Of a stretch of DNA of 64,000 bases, positions 8,224 through 16,283 are shown in pieces (position 1 is the first letter of the stretch; every line of letters starts with the position of its first letter). Location of the stretch: the NCBI GenBank assembly GCA_964586655.1, contig CAZPGY010000007.1:54012-118011 (forward strand). Direction: 5' to 3'. Source of the stretch: JAJYSO01 sp964586655 (GTDB lineage: Bacteria; Bacteroidota; Bacteroidia; Flavobacteriales; Flavobacteriaceae). Both the position numbers and the translations under genes were made by a program. The notes below the pieces were generated by a model. The model did no database searches, had not been told where the DNA came from, and saw only the letters and a list, made by a program, of their open reading frames with translations.

Positions 8224-9669
8224 ATGAATGCATCAAGTGTTATTCCGGAAGGCGAAATAATTGAGCGATTACAAACTGAAAACCCTTGGTGGACCACCAA
8301 AACCGTAAGCTCGTTTTATACGGATATGAAACGACGTTTATATTTTAAACTGTTTTACCCCTTTATAACAGAAACAGATGTCAGGCGAGCCCTTGTTCTG
8401 ATGGGGCCGCGTCGTGTTGGGAAAACGGTGATGTTATTTCATACGATTGCAGAATTAATAGATGGTGGAATTAATCCTCAGAAAATTTGCTTTGTGGGTA
8501 TCGATAACCCAATTTACATCAATCTGAGTTTAGAAAATTTGTTGGTGCTTTATAAAAAAGCTTTAAAAACTGATACTTTAGAGGGGTGCTATATTTTCTT
8601 TGATGAAGTTCAGTTTTTGAAAAATTGGGAACGGCACCTAAAAAATTTGGTAGATTCATATCCTAAAACAAAATTCATTGTTTCAGGGTCCGCGGCTGCC
8701 GCCTTACATAAAAAAAGTTCTGAAAGTGGTGCCGGGAGATTTACCGATTTTATGTTGCCGCCACTCACTTTTCAAGAATATATTCATTTGAATGATAACG
8801 CTCATTTAATAGTTGATGGGGAATCTGTAACCTTTGCAGGTCAAAAAGTTTCACAGAAAGGGACCAATAATATTAAAGCCCTCAATGAAGAGTTTATCAA
8901 TTATATAAATTACGGTGGGTATCCTGAAGTCGTTTTATCTGATAAAATCAGGAGCGATATGCGTCGTTATGTCAAAAATGACATTATTGATAAAGTGTTA
9001 TTAAAAGATTTACCCGGATTATACAAATTGAATGATGTGCAAGAACTCAATCGTTTTTTTGCTTATATAGCCTATAGCACGGGGCAGGAAATGTCTTATC
9101 AAAAAATGGCCAAAGATAGTGGGATAGCCAAAGCAACCCTGAAAAAATATTTAGCGTATTTGGAAGATGCCTTTCTGATTAAGGTGCTTTATAAAGTAGA
9201 TAATAATGCTAAAAAATTGAAGCGAATAACCAGCTTCAAGGTGTATTTAACCAGCCCTTCTTTGAGAGCAGCCTTGTTTTCACCGGTTAAAGAAACGGAT
9301 AAAGTAATGGGAAATATGGTAGAGACCGCCATTCTGTCACAATGGATGCATAGAGAAAATTTGGATCTGACTTATGCCCGGTGGCAGAAGGGAGAAGTGG
9401 ATTTAGTTTTACTGGATAATAAAGCTTTTAAGCCGGCTTGGGCTGTAGAAATAAAATGGAGTAATCGCTATTATGATACCCCCGATAAACTACATAGCTT
9501 AATCCATTTTTGCAATATGAATAATTTAAAAAACGCACTGGTTACCTCTATTGATCAATCCGGGAATAAGGAAGTAGGCGAATTAGAATTCACTTTCGTT
9601 CCAGCTTCTTTATACGCGTATAATATTGGAGAGGGAACTTTAGAAAAAAGAAAAAGGGAAGATAAATAA
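8224..9669 (+). CDS. AAA family ATPase with C-terminal DUF4143 nuclease-like domain
   Basis: A 481-residue protein of the stand-alone ATPase/DUF4143 group. The Walker A motif GPRRVGKT is at residues 61-68 and Walker B (YIFFDEVQF) near 122-130. A winged-helix-like segment (SYQKMAKDSGIAKATLKKYL, near 290-310) precedes the DUF4143 domain, whose signature is GEVDLVLLDNKA...AVEIKWSNR (near 390-420), reminiscent of a PD-(D/E)xK nuclease core (D, then ExK). The cellular role of this widespread family is unsettled. The gene stands alone, with its own dyad-containing promoter region. A truncated second member of the family lies at 26054-26722. Confidence 0.88.
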   Translation: MNASSVIPEGEIIERLQTENPWWTTKTVSSFYTDMKRRLYFKLFYPFITETDVRRALVLMGPRRVGKTVMLFHTIAELIDGGINPQKICFVGIDNPIYINLSLENLLVLYKKALKTDTLEGCYIFFDEVQFLKNWERHLKNLVDSYPKTKFIVSGSAAAALHKKSSESGAGRFTDFMLPPLTFQEYIHLNDNAHLIVDGESVTFAGQKVSQKGTNNIKALNEEFINYINYGGYPEVVLSDKIRSDMRRYVKNDIIDKVLLKDLPGLYKLNDVQELNRFFAYIAYSTGQEMSYQKMAKDSGIAKATLKKYLAYLEDAFLIKVLYKVDNNAKKLKRITSFKVYLTSPSLRAALFSPVKETDKVMGNMVETAILSQWMHRENLDLTYARWQKGEVDLVLLDNKAFKPAWAVEIKWSNRYYDTPDKLHSLIHFCNMNNLKNALVTSIDQSGNKEVGELEFTFVPASLYAYNIGEGTLEKRKREDK

Positions 9670-9721
9670 AGAAAGAAAAGATACTTTTTGTTGTGCTTTT
9701 ATATTTTTGCTCTTGTATCAA

Positions 9722-9800
9722 ACCCTGCGGGTCTGCCAACGGCTAAAACAAAAAATCCCCTCACTTCGTGTGAAAGGATTTTTTTGTCGGGGTGGCAGAT
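9722..9800 (-). pseudogene. Partial tRNA-Pro 3' end plus terminator, copy a
   Basis: Contains the terminator hairpin TCACTTCGTGTGA flanked by A and T runs, followed by GTCGGGGTGGCAG, which is the last 12-13 nt of the tRNA-Pro gene at 10336-10410 read in reverse. The match stops abruptly at 9800. Upstream, CCCTGCGGGTCTGCCAACGG is shared with copy b at about 9901, so copies a and b came from a longer duplication. Confidence 0.7.
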
Positions 9801-9899
9801 TACCTCCCTTTCGGTCGGTGATCCTGAGTGGGGGAGTTGCCAAAAAAATCCTTTCAAAGCTATTGCTTTAAGGTCTTTTTTGTTTTAATCCTTATGCCA

Positions 9900-10021
9900 A
9901 CCCCTGCGGGTCTGCCAACGGCTAAAAACAAAAAAACCCTTCACTTCGTGTGAAAGGATTTTTTTGTCGGGGTGGCAGGATTCGAACCTACGACCTTCAC
10001 GCTCGTGGCGTGACGCGATAT
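9900..10021 (-). pseudogene. Degenerate tRNA, copy b (3' half identical to tRNA-Pro)
   Basis: On the minus strand the T arm and acceptor 3' side (GGTTCGAATCC and CCACCCCGA) are identical to the intact tRNA-Pro, and the downstream terminator is also shared. The anticodon arm differs: a TCACG/CGTGA stem encloses loop CCACGAG, with C instead of the invariant U at position 33. The match to tRNA-Pro ends after TATCGCG, so the 5' acceptor strand and much of the D arm are missing. It is therefore a tRNA pseudogene, not a functional tRNA. Confidence 0.7.
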
Positions 10022-10033
10022 GTCATTACTGCT

Positions 10034-10279
10034 TTATTTATACTTTAAGTCTTCCAAATATCTTTTGGCACCTCTTTTTTTGATTTTCTTTTCTAATTTT
10101 AAAGCTTGAGTTTTAGAATTGACTTCTTTAGTGAATACTATTTTCCAATCATTAGCTCTTGCAGTGAATCCCTTTTTATGGGTTAAGTGACGTCTCATTC
10201 TTTCCTTCATCGTCATAGATGTATAGCCTACATAAAACCGTTGCAATTTTTTCGAGAAGAGGATGTAGACGATAGACAT
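10034..10279 (-). CDS. GIY-YIG nuclease domain protein (small, UPF0213-like)
   Basis: An 81-residue protein consisting of one GIY-YIG domain: VYIL at residues 4-7 stands for GIY, FYVGYT at 15-20 for YIG, followed by ERMRRH (26-31) with the catalytic-type Arg, and a C-terminal ALKLEKKIKKRGAKRYL segment with the conserved Glu. Proteins of this size occur widely in bacteria as single-domain predicted nucleases; the substrate is unknown. The gene lies between a degenerate tRNA-Pro copy and the intact tRNA-Pro gene, all on the minus strand, which suggests it may have been mobilised along with tRNA-derived repeats. Confidence 0.85.
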   Translation of the reverse strand: MSIVYILFSKKLQRFYVGYTSMTMKERMRRHLTHKKGFTARANDWKIVFTKEVNSKTQALKLEKKIKKRGAKRYLEDLKYK

Positions 10280-10297
10280 GTATGAAAGAATCTATAT

Positions 10298-10334
10298 AAA
10301 AAAATCCCCTCACTTCGTGTGAAAGGATTTTTTT
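10298..10334 (-). terminator. Intrinsic terminator of tRNA-Pro(UGG)
   Basis: A hairpin with outer pairs ATCC/GGAT and inner TCAC/GTGA arms is flanked by A-rich and T-rich runs, directly after the 3' end of tRNA-Pro. The same hairpin accompanies tRNA-Pro fragments a and b. Confidence 0.7.
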
Positions 10335-10335
10335 G

Positions 10336-10410
10336 TCGGGGTGGCAGGATTCGAACCTACGACCTCCTGCTCCCAAAGCAGGCGCGATAACCGGGCTACG
10401 CTACACCCCG
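10336..10410 (-). tRNA. tRNA-Pro (anticodon UGG)
   Basis: On the minus strand the acceptor arms CGGGGTG and CACCCCG pair with discriminator A. The anticodon stem CCTGC/GCAGG encloses loop TTTGGGA with anticodon TGG. The T arm carries GGTTCGAATCC. No CCA is encoded. It decodes CCN proline codons. Confidence 0.95.
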
Positions 10411-10428
10411 AGTGATTTTTGTTTGTAT

Positions 10429-10498
10429 CGCGACACGGTGGCGCGATAATCGGGCGGAGCCTGTCCTGAGCGGAGTCGAAGGGCTACACCTCCCGAGT
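10429..10498 (-). pseudogene. Partial tRNA-Pro 5' half with inserted 26-bp repeat
   Basis: GCGCGATAATCGGG and GGGCTACACCTCCCGAG match the D arm and 5' acceptor of the intact tRNA-Pro (GCGCGATAACCGGG and GCTACACCCCGAG). They are separated by about 26 nt containing CTGAGCGGAGTCGAAGG, a short repeat common in bacterial intergenic regions. The anticodon and 3' half are absent, so it is a remnant. Confidence 0.6.
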
Positions 10499-10605
10499 AA
10501 TTTTATTAATCGCAACGCTTGCGCGATATTTGAGGGAAGTCTTTCCCGGAAAACTCCTTGAAAAGACTTCTGCCTCAGGTCGAAAAAAATAAAAACTGAT
10601 TGCTG

Positions 10606-10690
10606 CGGAGAGACTGGGATTCGAACCCAGGCAACGCTATCGCGTTGACGGATTAGCAATCCGCTCCATTAACCACTCTGGCACCTCTCC
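10606..10690 (-). tRNA. tRNA-Ser (anticodon GCU)
   Basis: An 85-nt type II tRNA on the minus strand. Acceptor arms GGAGAG and CTCTCC pair, with discriminator G as expected for serine. The anticodon stem GCGGA/TCCGT encloses loop TTGCTAA with anticodon GCT. A long variable arm (CAACGCGATAGCGTTG) forms a hairpin. CCA is not encoded. It reads AGC and AGU codons. Confidence 0.95.
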
Positions 10691-10725
10691 AATTTTAAAT
10701 AAGAACATCTTATTTTAAGCGACTG

Positions 10726-10756
10726 CAAATCTAATCTAAGCCTTGCAATTTGCCAA
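10726..10756 (-). promoter_or_regulatory. Promoter of tRNA-Ser
   Basis: On the minus strand, TTG (10756-10754), a 20-nt spacer, and TAGATTTG (10733-10726) match the Bacteroidota -33/-7 promoter form. The tRNA begins 35 bp downstream; it may also drive tRNA-Pro(UGG). Confidence 0.7.
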
Positions 10757-10936
10757 AAGTTTTTGAGGCTTTTTTTGTAGAATTTGTCATAACAGGTGGA
10801 AAAAGAAAGGGCAATTCTTCTTTTTGCAGCAAGCTGTTTTTTTATTCCGGAAAACAGAGGTGTTGTGCAACTTGTTATCGCAATTTTACGGCAAAACTAT
10901 AAAGGTGTTGAAAGGGGAGAAGGAAATGGCGTTGCT

Positions 10937-13900
10937 TTATTTTTTTCTCCTAACCTTTTTGTAGTATTTCTTATACTTCCAATAACTTAAAGCGCCCAAG
11001 ATCCCCCATACAGCCAAGGCAATGGCAATGAATTTATAGCTGATAATTTGATCGCCGCTGGCATAGGAATGCAATCCGCTGAGGTAAAAATTCACGCCAA
11101 AATAAGTAAACAAGATAGAGCCGAATGCAATAATGGTTACCCAGTTAAAGGCAAACCTGTTGCGCAAACCGGGAACCAACCGCATATGGATGACAAAAGC
11201 ATAGACCATGATACTGATTAAGGCCCAGGTTTCTTTGGGGTCCCAGCTCCAGTAGCGCCCCCAGCTTTCGTTGGCCCACTGTCCGCCGAGGAAGTTTCCT
11301 ATGGTCAGCATAACCAGCCCAATAATCAAAGCCATTTCAGTAATAATGGTCAATTCCTTGACATTGAGCTTCATTTTCTTGACATTGTTTTTGTTGGTAA
11401 AGATCATCAATAACAAAGTGACCACACCCAGGATGGCGCCAATGGTAAACGGTCCATAACTCCCTACAATGACCGAGGTGTGAATCATAATCCAATAAGA
11501 ATCCAATACCGGTGGCATATGACCAATGGCCGGGTCTAACCAGTTCCAGTGAGCAATCATCATGATCATGGAAGTGACAAAAGCCGTTGAAGCTAAGGTG
11601 AGGCTGCTTTTACGACCAAATACAATACCAAATAACATGGTAGCCCAAGCCACATAAATCATACTCTCATAAGCATTACTCCACGGAGCATGGCCTGAAA
11701 TATACCAGCGCGCAATGAGCGCCACCGTATGCAGTACAAAGAGTAAAATAAGCGCAATTTTACCGACGCTAATCAAACTGCGAATCCACTTCTTGGGATA
11801 GAAAATTTCAAAAATAACAAAGATAAAGGTGAACAAGCCCGCCAATAGATATTGCCAAAATAAGTTTTGGAAGATGTCATATTTGTTATAAAGAATCTCA
11901 GCTTCTACCTTACTTTCATCGGGAATAATGTCAGCGGCATATTTGCGCTGAAAGGTCTTGATGCTTTCCAATATGGTGTTGGCTTGGGTATAGTTTTCAG
12001 TGTACAGGCTCTGCATATATAAAGGCAGCGCATTGGTTACAAAAAGCGAATCTTTACTGTTGCTGAAAAGATGAATGCTATCCACTGCCTGGGGGTAAGA
12101 AACCCAAGTGTTGTGTCGGTCTCCCGGGATGGGGAAAATGCGCAAGAGCCGCCCTCGTAAGGCGCTGTATAGCAAGTTTACCTTACCATCGGTCTCTGTC
12201 AAATCTTTTTGAAATTGACTCTTGACTTTAGCGCGATAAGCTTCTTCAAGATAAGGGGCCAGTTTGTAAACTCCCGTTTCGTCAAAAAACTGCGTCAATT
12301 TGAGCATATTCTGATCGGCGGGAATGCCCAAGACATCGTGTAGTTTTTCATCATTGCGATCAATTTTGAGAATGGGTACATTATACCAAAAGATGGGGTT
12401 CTGTGTCATGGAAATCAAAATCTGATCGCTGTTGAGACCGGCATAAGTTTCACTTCGACTCAATTTTCGGAGCAACTCGGAAGAGTAGGTGTTGACCGGT
12501 TTCATTCGCCCCTGATAGTCTTGCATAACCAAACCACCAAAGGCAAGTGCATGTTCTTTGGGGACGGCTTTGGAAACAATAATAGAATCTAAAGCCTCTT
12601 TGGATAAACTTTGCCACAGCGCAATGTTTTTTCTGGCCTGATTTACTTTTTCGGTTCTGGAAAGGGTGTCGTGATTGTGCTGCGTCTGTTGACTTTCGTC
12701 ATAGTTGGGCAAATCTTCCCGACTGGTTTGGGCATAGCCGGTAAAGCTTCCTAACATCACTAAAATCGTAAGCACTCCCATGAGTTTATTTCGACTTTTG
12801 TCTTTGCGCTTTTTAACCCGTTTCAGCTTATCGCCCAAGTTTCTAAAACGAGAACCCTTGATGAAGAAAATCAGAATCATGCTGATGTACAATAAGGTAT
12901 ATCCCAAATAAGTGATGTTGGTGCCCCACCAGTCATGATTTACCGACAGAATAGTTCCGCTTTCATCCGGCATAAAAGAAGACTGGAAAAAACGGTAACC
13001 TCCATAGTCCAAAACATGGTTCATATAGATCTCGTGCTTTTCGGCTTTGCCTTCATCAACCAAAGTTACTTTACTTTTGAAAGAAGAATAACTCGGCGTG
13101 GGATTGTTGGCAGTTCCGGGATATTTTGCCGCAATAAAGTCATCCAAATGAAGCGAGAAGGGGAGCTGGTAAGCCTTGCTGCCATATCGGACGTGAATGT
13201 CTAAACCGCCCATTTCTACATCGGTAAATTTCCCTATTCTTCCTTGTGATCCTAAGAGTTTGATTTGTTTTTCCTGTCCTTTGGTTCTTAGGGTCACAAA
13301 TACGCCGTCCTTACCATTTTCTTCTTGAGATTCATCGTGAACCAAGTCATAATGACCGCGGATTACCGGTTCAGGAAAGACAAATCGCAAGCCGTTTACA
13401 TTATACAGTGACCGCATGGCCAGCTGTTGGGTTGAATCAGCATATACCTTTCCGGTGGCTTGGGTGGCCATTCGCATGAAGTTACCCGGGAAAGGAGAGT
13501 TGAGCGTAGCATTACCCTGCTCGTCAATATGAATGTTAACGGCACCGGGAGTAGGATTGTTGAAGGCAAAGATAATGTTGTGCAAGTTCATTACACTGCC
13601 TTCTTTAATATAGTGGTCTTCGCGGTGTCCCGATCCGGCTTCTACAATTTTGAGGTAACGGTCTCCCGTTTTGTCCGGAACAATGGTGCGTTTGGCACCG
13701 TATATAAAGTTGGTGATTTCGAGCTCGACACGTTGTCCTTTAAAGTCAGTTTGGAAAGTGTGATGATTGTTGGCATGTTCGGCCATAAGCACATAGAAGT
13801 TTTCCTTCTTCCGCATCATTTGACCGTCGACTTCACCGTCCATATAAACCGTCAGATAAGTATTGGCCGAGTAAAAAGTATTGGCAGTTTGCCCTTCTTT

Positions 13901-14218
13901 AATGGGCATCATGCCTTCAAAACTGATATAGCGAGTTACTCCGGCACCAAGAATGATAAATAAAAAAGAGAGGTGCAACATCAAAGTAGCCCATTTCCTT
14001 CGACGAAGGAGCTGATATTCTTTAATATTACCAATAAAGTTTACGGCAAACAGCAGGATAATAAGCTCAAACCATGTTGTGTTGTAGATGTAGATTTTTG
14101 CAAATTCGGTACTGTATGAATTTTCCAGGAAAGTGGCAATCGCCATGGCCAGGGCGAAGACGATAAACAAAATGGCCATCAAGCGAGTTGAAAACAAAAA
14201 ATTCGCTATTCTTTTCAT
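10937..14218 (-). CDS. ccsBA: Fused cytochrome c biogenesis protein (ResB + CcsA)
   Basis: A 1093-residue fusion of the two system II cytochrome c maturation proteins. The N-terminal ResB/CcsB half has membrane segments near residues 10-30, 48-65, 78-100 and 430-455, enclosing a large soluble region. The C-terminal CcsA half has about eight membrane segments from residue 755, with the haem-binding WWD motif WGRYWSWDPKETW at 986-998 and flanking His residues (for example HTS in the preceding segment). It exports haem and attaches it to CxxCH motifs of secreted cytochromes. Such fusions are normal in Bacteroidota. A roughly 280-residue soluble linker between the halves contains a second hydrophobic stretch at about 473-490 resembling an internal signal anchor. 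It stands alone, downstream of a 284-bp spacer with no visible gene. Confidence 0.93.
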   Translation of the reverse strand: MKRIANFLFSTRLMAILFIVFALAMAIATFLENSYSTEFAKIYIYNTTWFELIILLFAVNFIGNIKEYQLLRRRKWATLMLHLSFLFIILGAGVTRYISFEGMMPIKEGQTANTFYSANTYLTVYMDGEVDGQMMRKKENFYVLMAEHANNHHTFQTDFKGQRVELEITNFIYGAKRTIVPDKTGDRYLKIVEAGSGHREDHYIKEGSVMNLHNIIFAFNNPTPGAVNIHIDEQGNATLNSPFPGNFMRMATQATGKVYADSTQQLAMRSLYNVNGLRFVFPEPVIRGHYDLVHDESQEENGKDGVFVTLRTKGQEKQIKLLGSQGRIGKFTDVEMGGLDIHVRYGSKAYQLPFSLHLDDFIAAKYPGTANNPTPSYSSFKSKVTLVDEGKAEKHEIYMNHVLDYGGYRFFQSSFMPDESGTILSVNHDWWGTNITYLGYTLLYISMILIFFIKGSRFRNLGDKLKRVKKRKDKSRNKLMGVLTILVMLGSFTGYAQTSREDLPNYDESQQTQHNHDTLSRTEKVNQARKNIALWQSLSKEALDSIIVSKAVPKEHALAFGGLVMQDYQGRMKPVNTYSSELLRKLSRSETYAGLNSDQILISMTQNPIFWYNVPILKIDRNDEKLHDVLGIPADQNMLKLTQFFDETGVYKLAPYLEEAYRAKVKSQFQKDLTETDGKVNLLYSALRGRLLRIFPIPGDRHNTWVSYPQAVDSIHLFSNSKDSLFVTNALPLYMQSLYTENYTQANTILESIKTFQRKYAADIIPDESKVEAEILYNKYDIFQNLFWQYLLAGLFTFIFVIFEIFYPKKWIRSLISVGKIALILLFVLHTVALIARWYISGHAPWSNAYESMIYVAWATMLFGIVFGRKSSLTLASTAFVTSMIMMIAHWNWLDPAIGHMPPVLDSYWIMIHTSVIVGSYGPFTIGAILGVVTLLLMIFTNKNNVKKMKLNVKELTIITEMALIIGLVMLTIGNFLGGQWANESWGRYWSWDPKETWALISIMVYAFVIHMRLVPGLRNRFAFNWVTIIAFGSILFTYFGVNFYLSGLHSYASGDQIISYKFIAIALAVWGILGALSYWKYKKYYKKVRRKK

Positions 14219-14502
14219 TGTCGGCGATTTTTATTCGCCGCGAATTTACCAATTAAAATCGGATTACACTATTTAAAATCAGTATAAAATATTGATTTCG
14301 GATATGCTTGTCTGAATTGTGTTTTTCCAATAATCAGACGGATTGCCAAAGAATGATAAACGAATAAGTTTGAGCGGATTGTATGCTGATTAATCGGTAA
14401 AAATTTAGGGAAATGAATGCGATAAAATTGATTCCGTTTTTTTAGGTTTAAAGTCTTGCTTGCCTGCTTAAATATTAAATTAATTTGCAGAATATTTTGG
14501 TA

Positions 14503-15411
14503 TTACTTTCCCGGAGCAATTTCTCCGCCTGAGGTCGAACGGTTCACTTCTTTTTGTTGTGGATCGCCATAATAGTTGATAGAACCGCCTGAACTGGATT
14601 CTGCCTTGAGGTGATGGGAGGTAAAAACCGTTATTTCTCCACCGGAAGAGACCTTGACTTCTGCGTTTTTAACCTTAAAGTCCTTGGCTTCTATTTCTCC
14701 ACCGCTTGAAGCTTTTCCGGTGAGTTCTTGACCCGATCCGGACAACTCAATTGAACCTGAAGAGCTCGCCTTTGCAAATAGGCTTTGCGCTTGGGTACTT
14801 AATTCGATTTCTCCGGACGAGCTGGCTTTGAGGTGTGTGGTGTTTGAACCCAGGTTTTGCATTTCAATATCTCCGGACGAGCTCGCGTTGGCTTTGAGGT
14901 CTTGACTGCTGCCGGAAAGGACTATATCGCCGGACGAACTGGATTTTACGACTACCGAATTGAAATTGACATTCAAGTGAATCGCACCTGATGAGGAAGC
15001 CGATACCTCACCTTGATCGCCTTTAAAGACTTCTCTGGAAAAAATACGGCTGCTCGAAGAGGCGTTAAATTGATGGAGTTGCTGATAATAAACTTCTACT
15101 TTTCTGGATTTAGATTTCCTGATATTAATGTTTTCTTGTGTGGTGATAATGAGTTTTCCATCCTTCACTTGATACTCAAAATAGGGCATAAGGTTTTTCT
15201 CGGTGTGCAGTACGATATGAGGCCGGTTGCTTTTTATCAGTTCCACTTGCCAACCGGTGTGAACCGAAATTTGGTCAAAATTTTTATCGATGGAATAGGT
15301 TTTGTCCACCACCGGTCCTTTTCCGTTGATGGTTTTGGGGAGGTTGACGACACATGCCGTGAGGAGTAAGCTGATGCCGAGTGCCATTAGTTTGAAGTAA
15401 CGAGTAAACAT
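14503..15411 (-). CDS. DUF2807 (head GIN domain) lipoprotein with SSGG beta-repeat
   Basis: A 302-residue predicted lipoprotein. The chosen start (15411) gives MFTRYFKLMALGISLLLTAC with a lipobox Cys at 20; the frame is open further upstream but that region looks non-coding. The DUF2807 domain follows, ending in about nine repeated turns of the form xSSGxI or SSGGEI (residues about 150-300), which is characteristic of a right-handed beta-helix. The function of these proteins is unclear; in Bacteroidota they are usually found near PadR and PspC-domain genes, as here. A miniature element (15579-15737) separates it from the PepSY gene upstream, so it may depend on its own promoter. Confidence 0.85.
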   Translation of the reverse strand: MFTRYFKLMALGISLLLTACVVNLPKTINGKGPVVDKTYSIDKNFDQISVHTGWQVELIKSNRPHIVLHTEKNLMPYFEYQVKDGKLIITTQENINIRKSKSRKVEVYYQQLHQFNASSSSRIFSREVFKGDQGEVSASSSGAIHLNVNFNSVVVKSSSSGDIVLSGSSQDLKANASSSGDIEMQNLGSNTTHLKASSSGEIELSTQAQSLFAKASSSGSIELSGSGQELTGKASSGGEIEAKDFKVKNAEVKVSSGGEITVFTSHHLKAESSSGGSINYYGDPQQKEVNRSTSGGEIAPGK

Positions 15412-15578
15412 GGTATGATTGTTTTCTGAGGTTAAATGTTTTTTGAAGTGCTGTTGGATGAATAATTTCAAATACAAAAGCCATTTTGCAAAATTTAAAC
15501 GCTTTATTCTGGAGGGCTGATGCAAAATGGCTTTGTTTTCAAATGAAATTGGTATAAAATGGACAACCCTATCGGTTA

Positions 15579-15737
15579 TACCAATTTTATTTATTAAATA
15601 GTCCAAAGATTTATAGGATAAATTTTAAAGTTCAAGGCAAAAAACGTAGGCATAGCAGTAGCTATGATGAGGCTTTTTAACGCAGAAATTTGAAATTTAG
15701 ACATAAATATCGGGCTATTTAGTATGTATAATTGGTA
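15579..15737. mobile_element. Miniature inverted-repeat element with TTA target duplication
   Basis: A 159-bp non-coding element. Left end TACCAATTTTATTTATT and right end ATGTATAATTGGTA are inverted relative to each other, and direct TTA copies flank it at 15576-15578 and 15738-15740. Inside is the hairpin CATAGC-AGTA-GCTATG (15651-15666) and the blocks TTCAAGGCAAAAA and TTAACGCAGAAATTT, also present in the element at 21990-22157. The right-hand TTA is the stop codon of the PepSY gene read leftward. No transposase is encoded, so it would need one in trans. Nearby, GGTATAA at 15551-15557 resembles another right end. Confidence 0.75.
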
Positions 15738-16181
15738 TTAGTCGTCAATTCTTAAGAAATTTCCTTTGCGGTCAAATTCTAATTCCAAGCCGTTGTCCAG
15801 CTCTACATTCTGTTTGCCGTCGTCCATTTCCCAATCGGTCACCCGTTGCTGGGGATAATTGGATTTGACATAGTCTCGAATGCGCTTCGGAATAACACTT
15901 TCGGGTAATCCCTTGCGGCTGTCGAGTTCCAAAACTCGATATTTATGGTCAAATTCGAGTTTATAGCCGTCCTGCAAACGAATTTCATAGCGCTTGGAAA
16001 AACCTTCCATGTCAATCTCTGCCCGCATGATTTTTTGATCCGGAAAATGATTGGACAAGTAGGTTTTGATCGCCGTCGGAACCTCATCGGAGGTAATCAC
16101 TTGATCCTGTGCATTCATCGCAAAAGAAAGCATCAGAAATGCGGCGAGTAGGGTGTGTTTTACAATTTTCATAGTCTTCAT
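15738..16181 (-). CDS. PepSY-like (DUF2874) secreted protein
   Basis: A 147-residue exported protein. Residues 1-24 are a signal peptide ending in MNAQ. The mature part has two PepSY-like repeats: about 28-85 (VPTAIKTYLSNHFPDQKI...YEIRLQDGYKLEFD) and 88-147 (IPKRIRDYVKSNYPQQRV...NVELDNGLELEFD), each ending in a similar LEFD strand. Two-repeat proteins of this kind are common in Bacteroidota and their role is unknown. It lies between the PspC-domain gene and the DUF2807 gene on the same strand. Its stop codon TAA coincides with the duplicated target site of the neighbouring miniature element. Confidence 0.85.
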   Translation of the reverse strand: MKTMKIVKHTLLAAFLMLSFAMNAQDQVITSDEVPTAIKTYLSNHFPDQKIMRAEIDMEGFSKRYEIRLQDGYKLEFDHKYRVLELDSRKGLPESVIPKRIRDYVKSNYPQQRVTDWEMDDGKQNVELDNGLELEFDRKGNFLRIDD

Positions 16182-16240
16182 AGCTAATACATTTTAATAA
16201 AGTTACTCTGTTATAGGATTTTCACAATCTCCTTTCTTTT

Positions 16241-16277
16241 TAATGCCAATTTTATTTAGTATGTATAATTGGTATAA
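16241..16277. mobile_element. Internally deleted miniature element remnant (31 bp) with TAA flanks
   Basis: TGCCAATTTTATTTAG joined to TATGTATAATTGGTA (16244-16274) is exactly the left and right ends of the 15579-15737 element with the centre missing. TAA direct repeats flank it at 16241-16243 and 16275-16277. Confidence 0.65.
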
Positions 16278-16283
16278 GCTCTT

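Noticed and set aside
9688..9888. Plus-strand frame across the tRNA-Pro fragment region
   Set aside because: The sequence is made of tRNA-derived repeats and terminators; the frame is incidental.
9900..10021. A functional tRNA-Arg(ACG)
   Set aside because: The 5' acceptor strand is missing and position 33 is C, so it cannot fold as a working tRNA.
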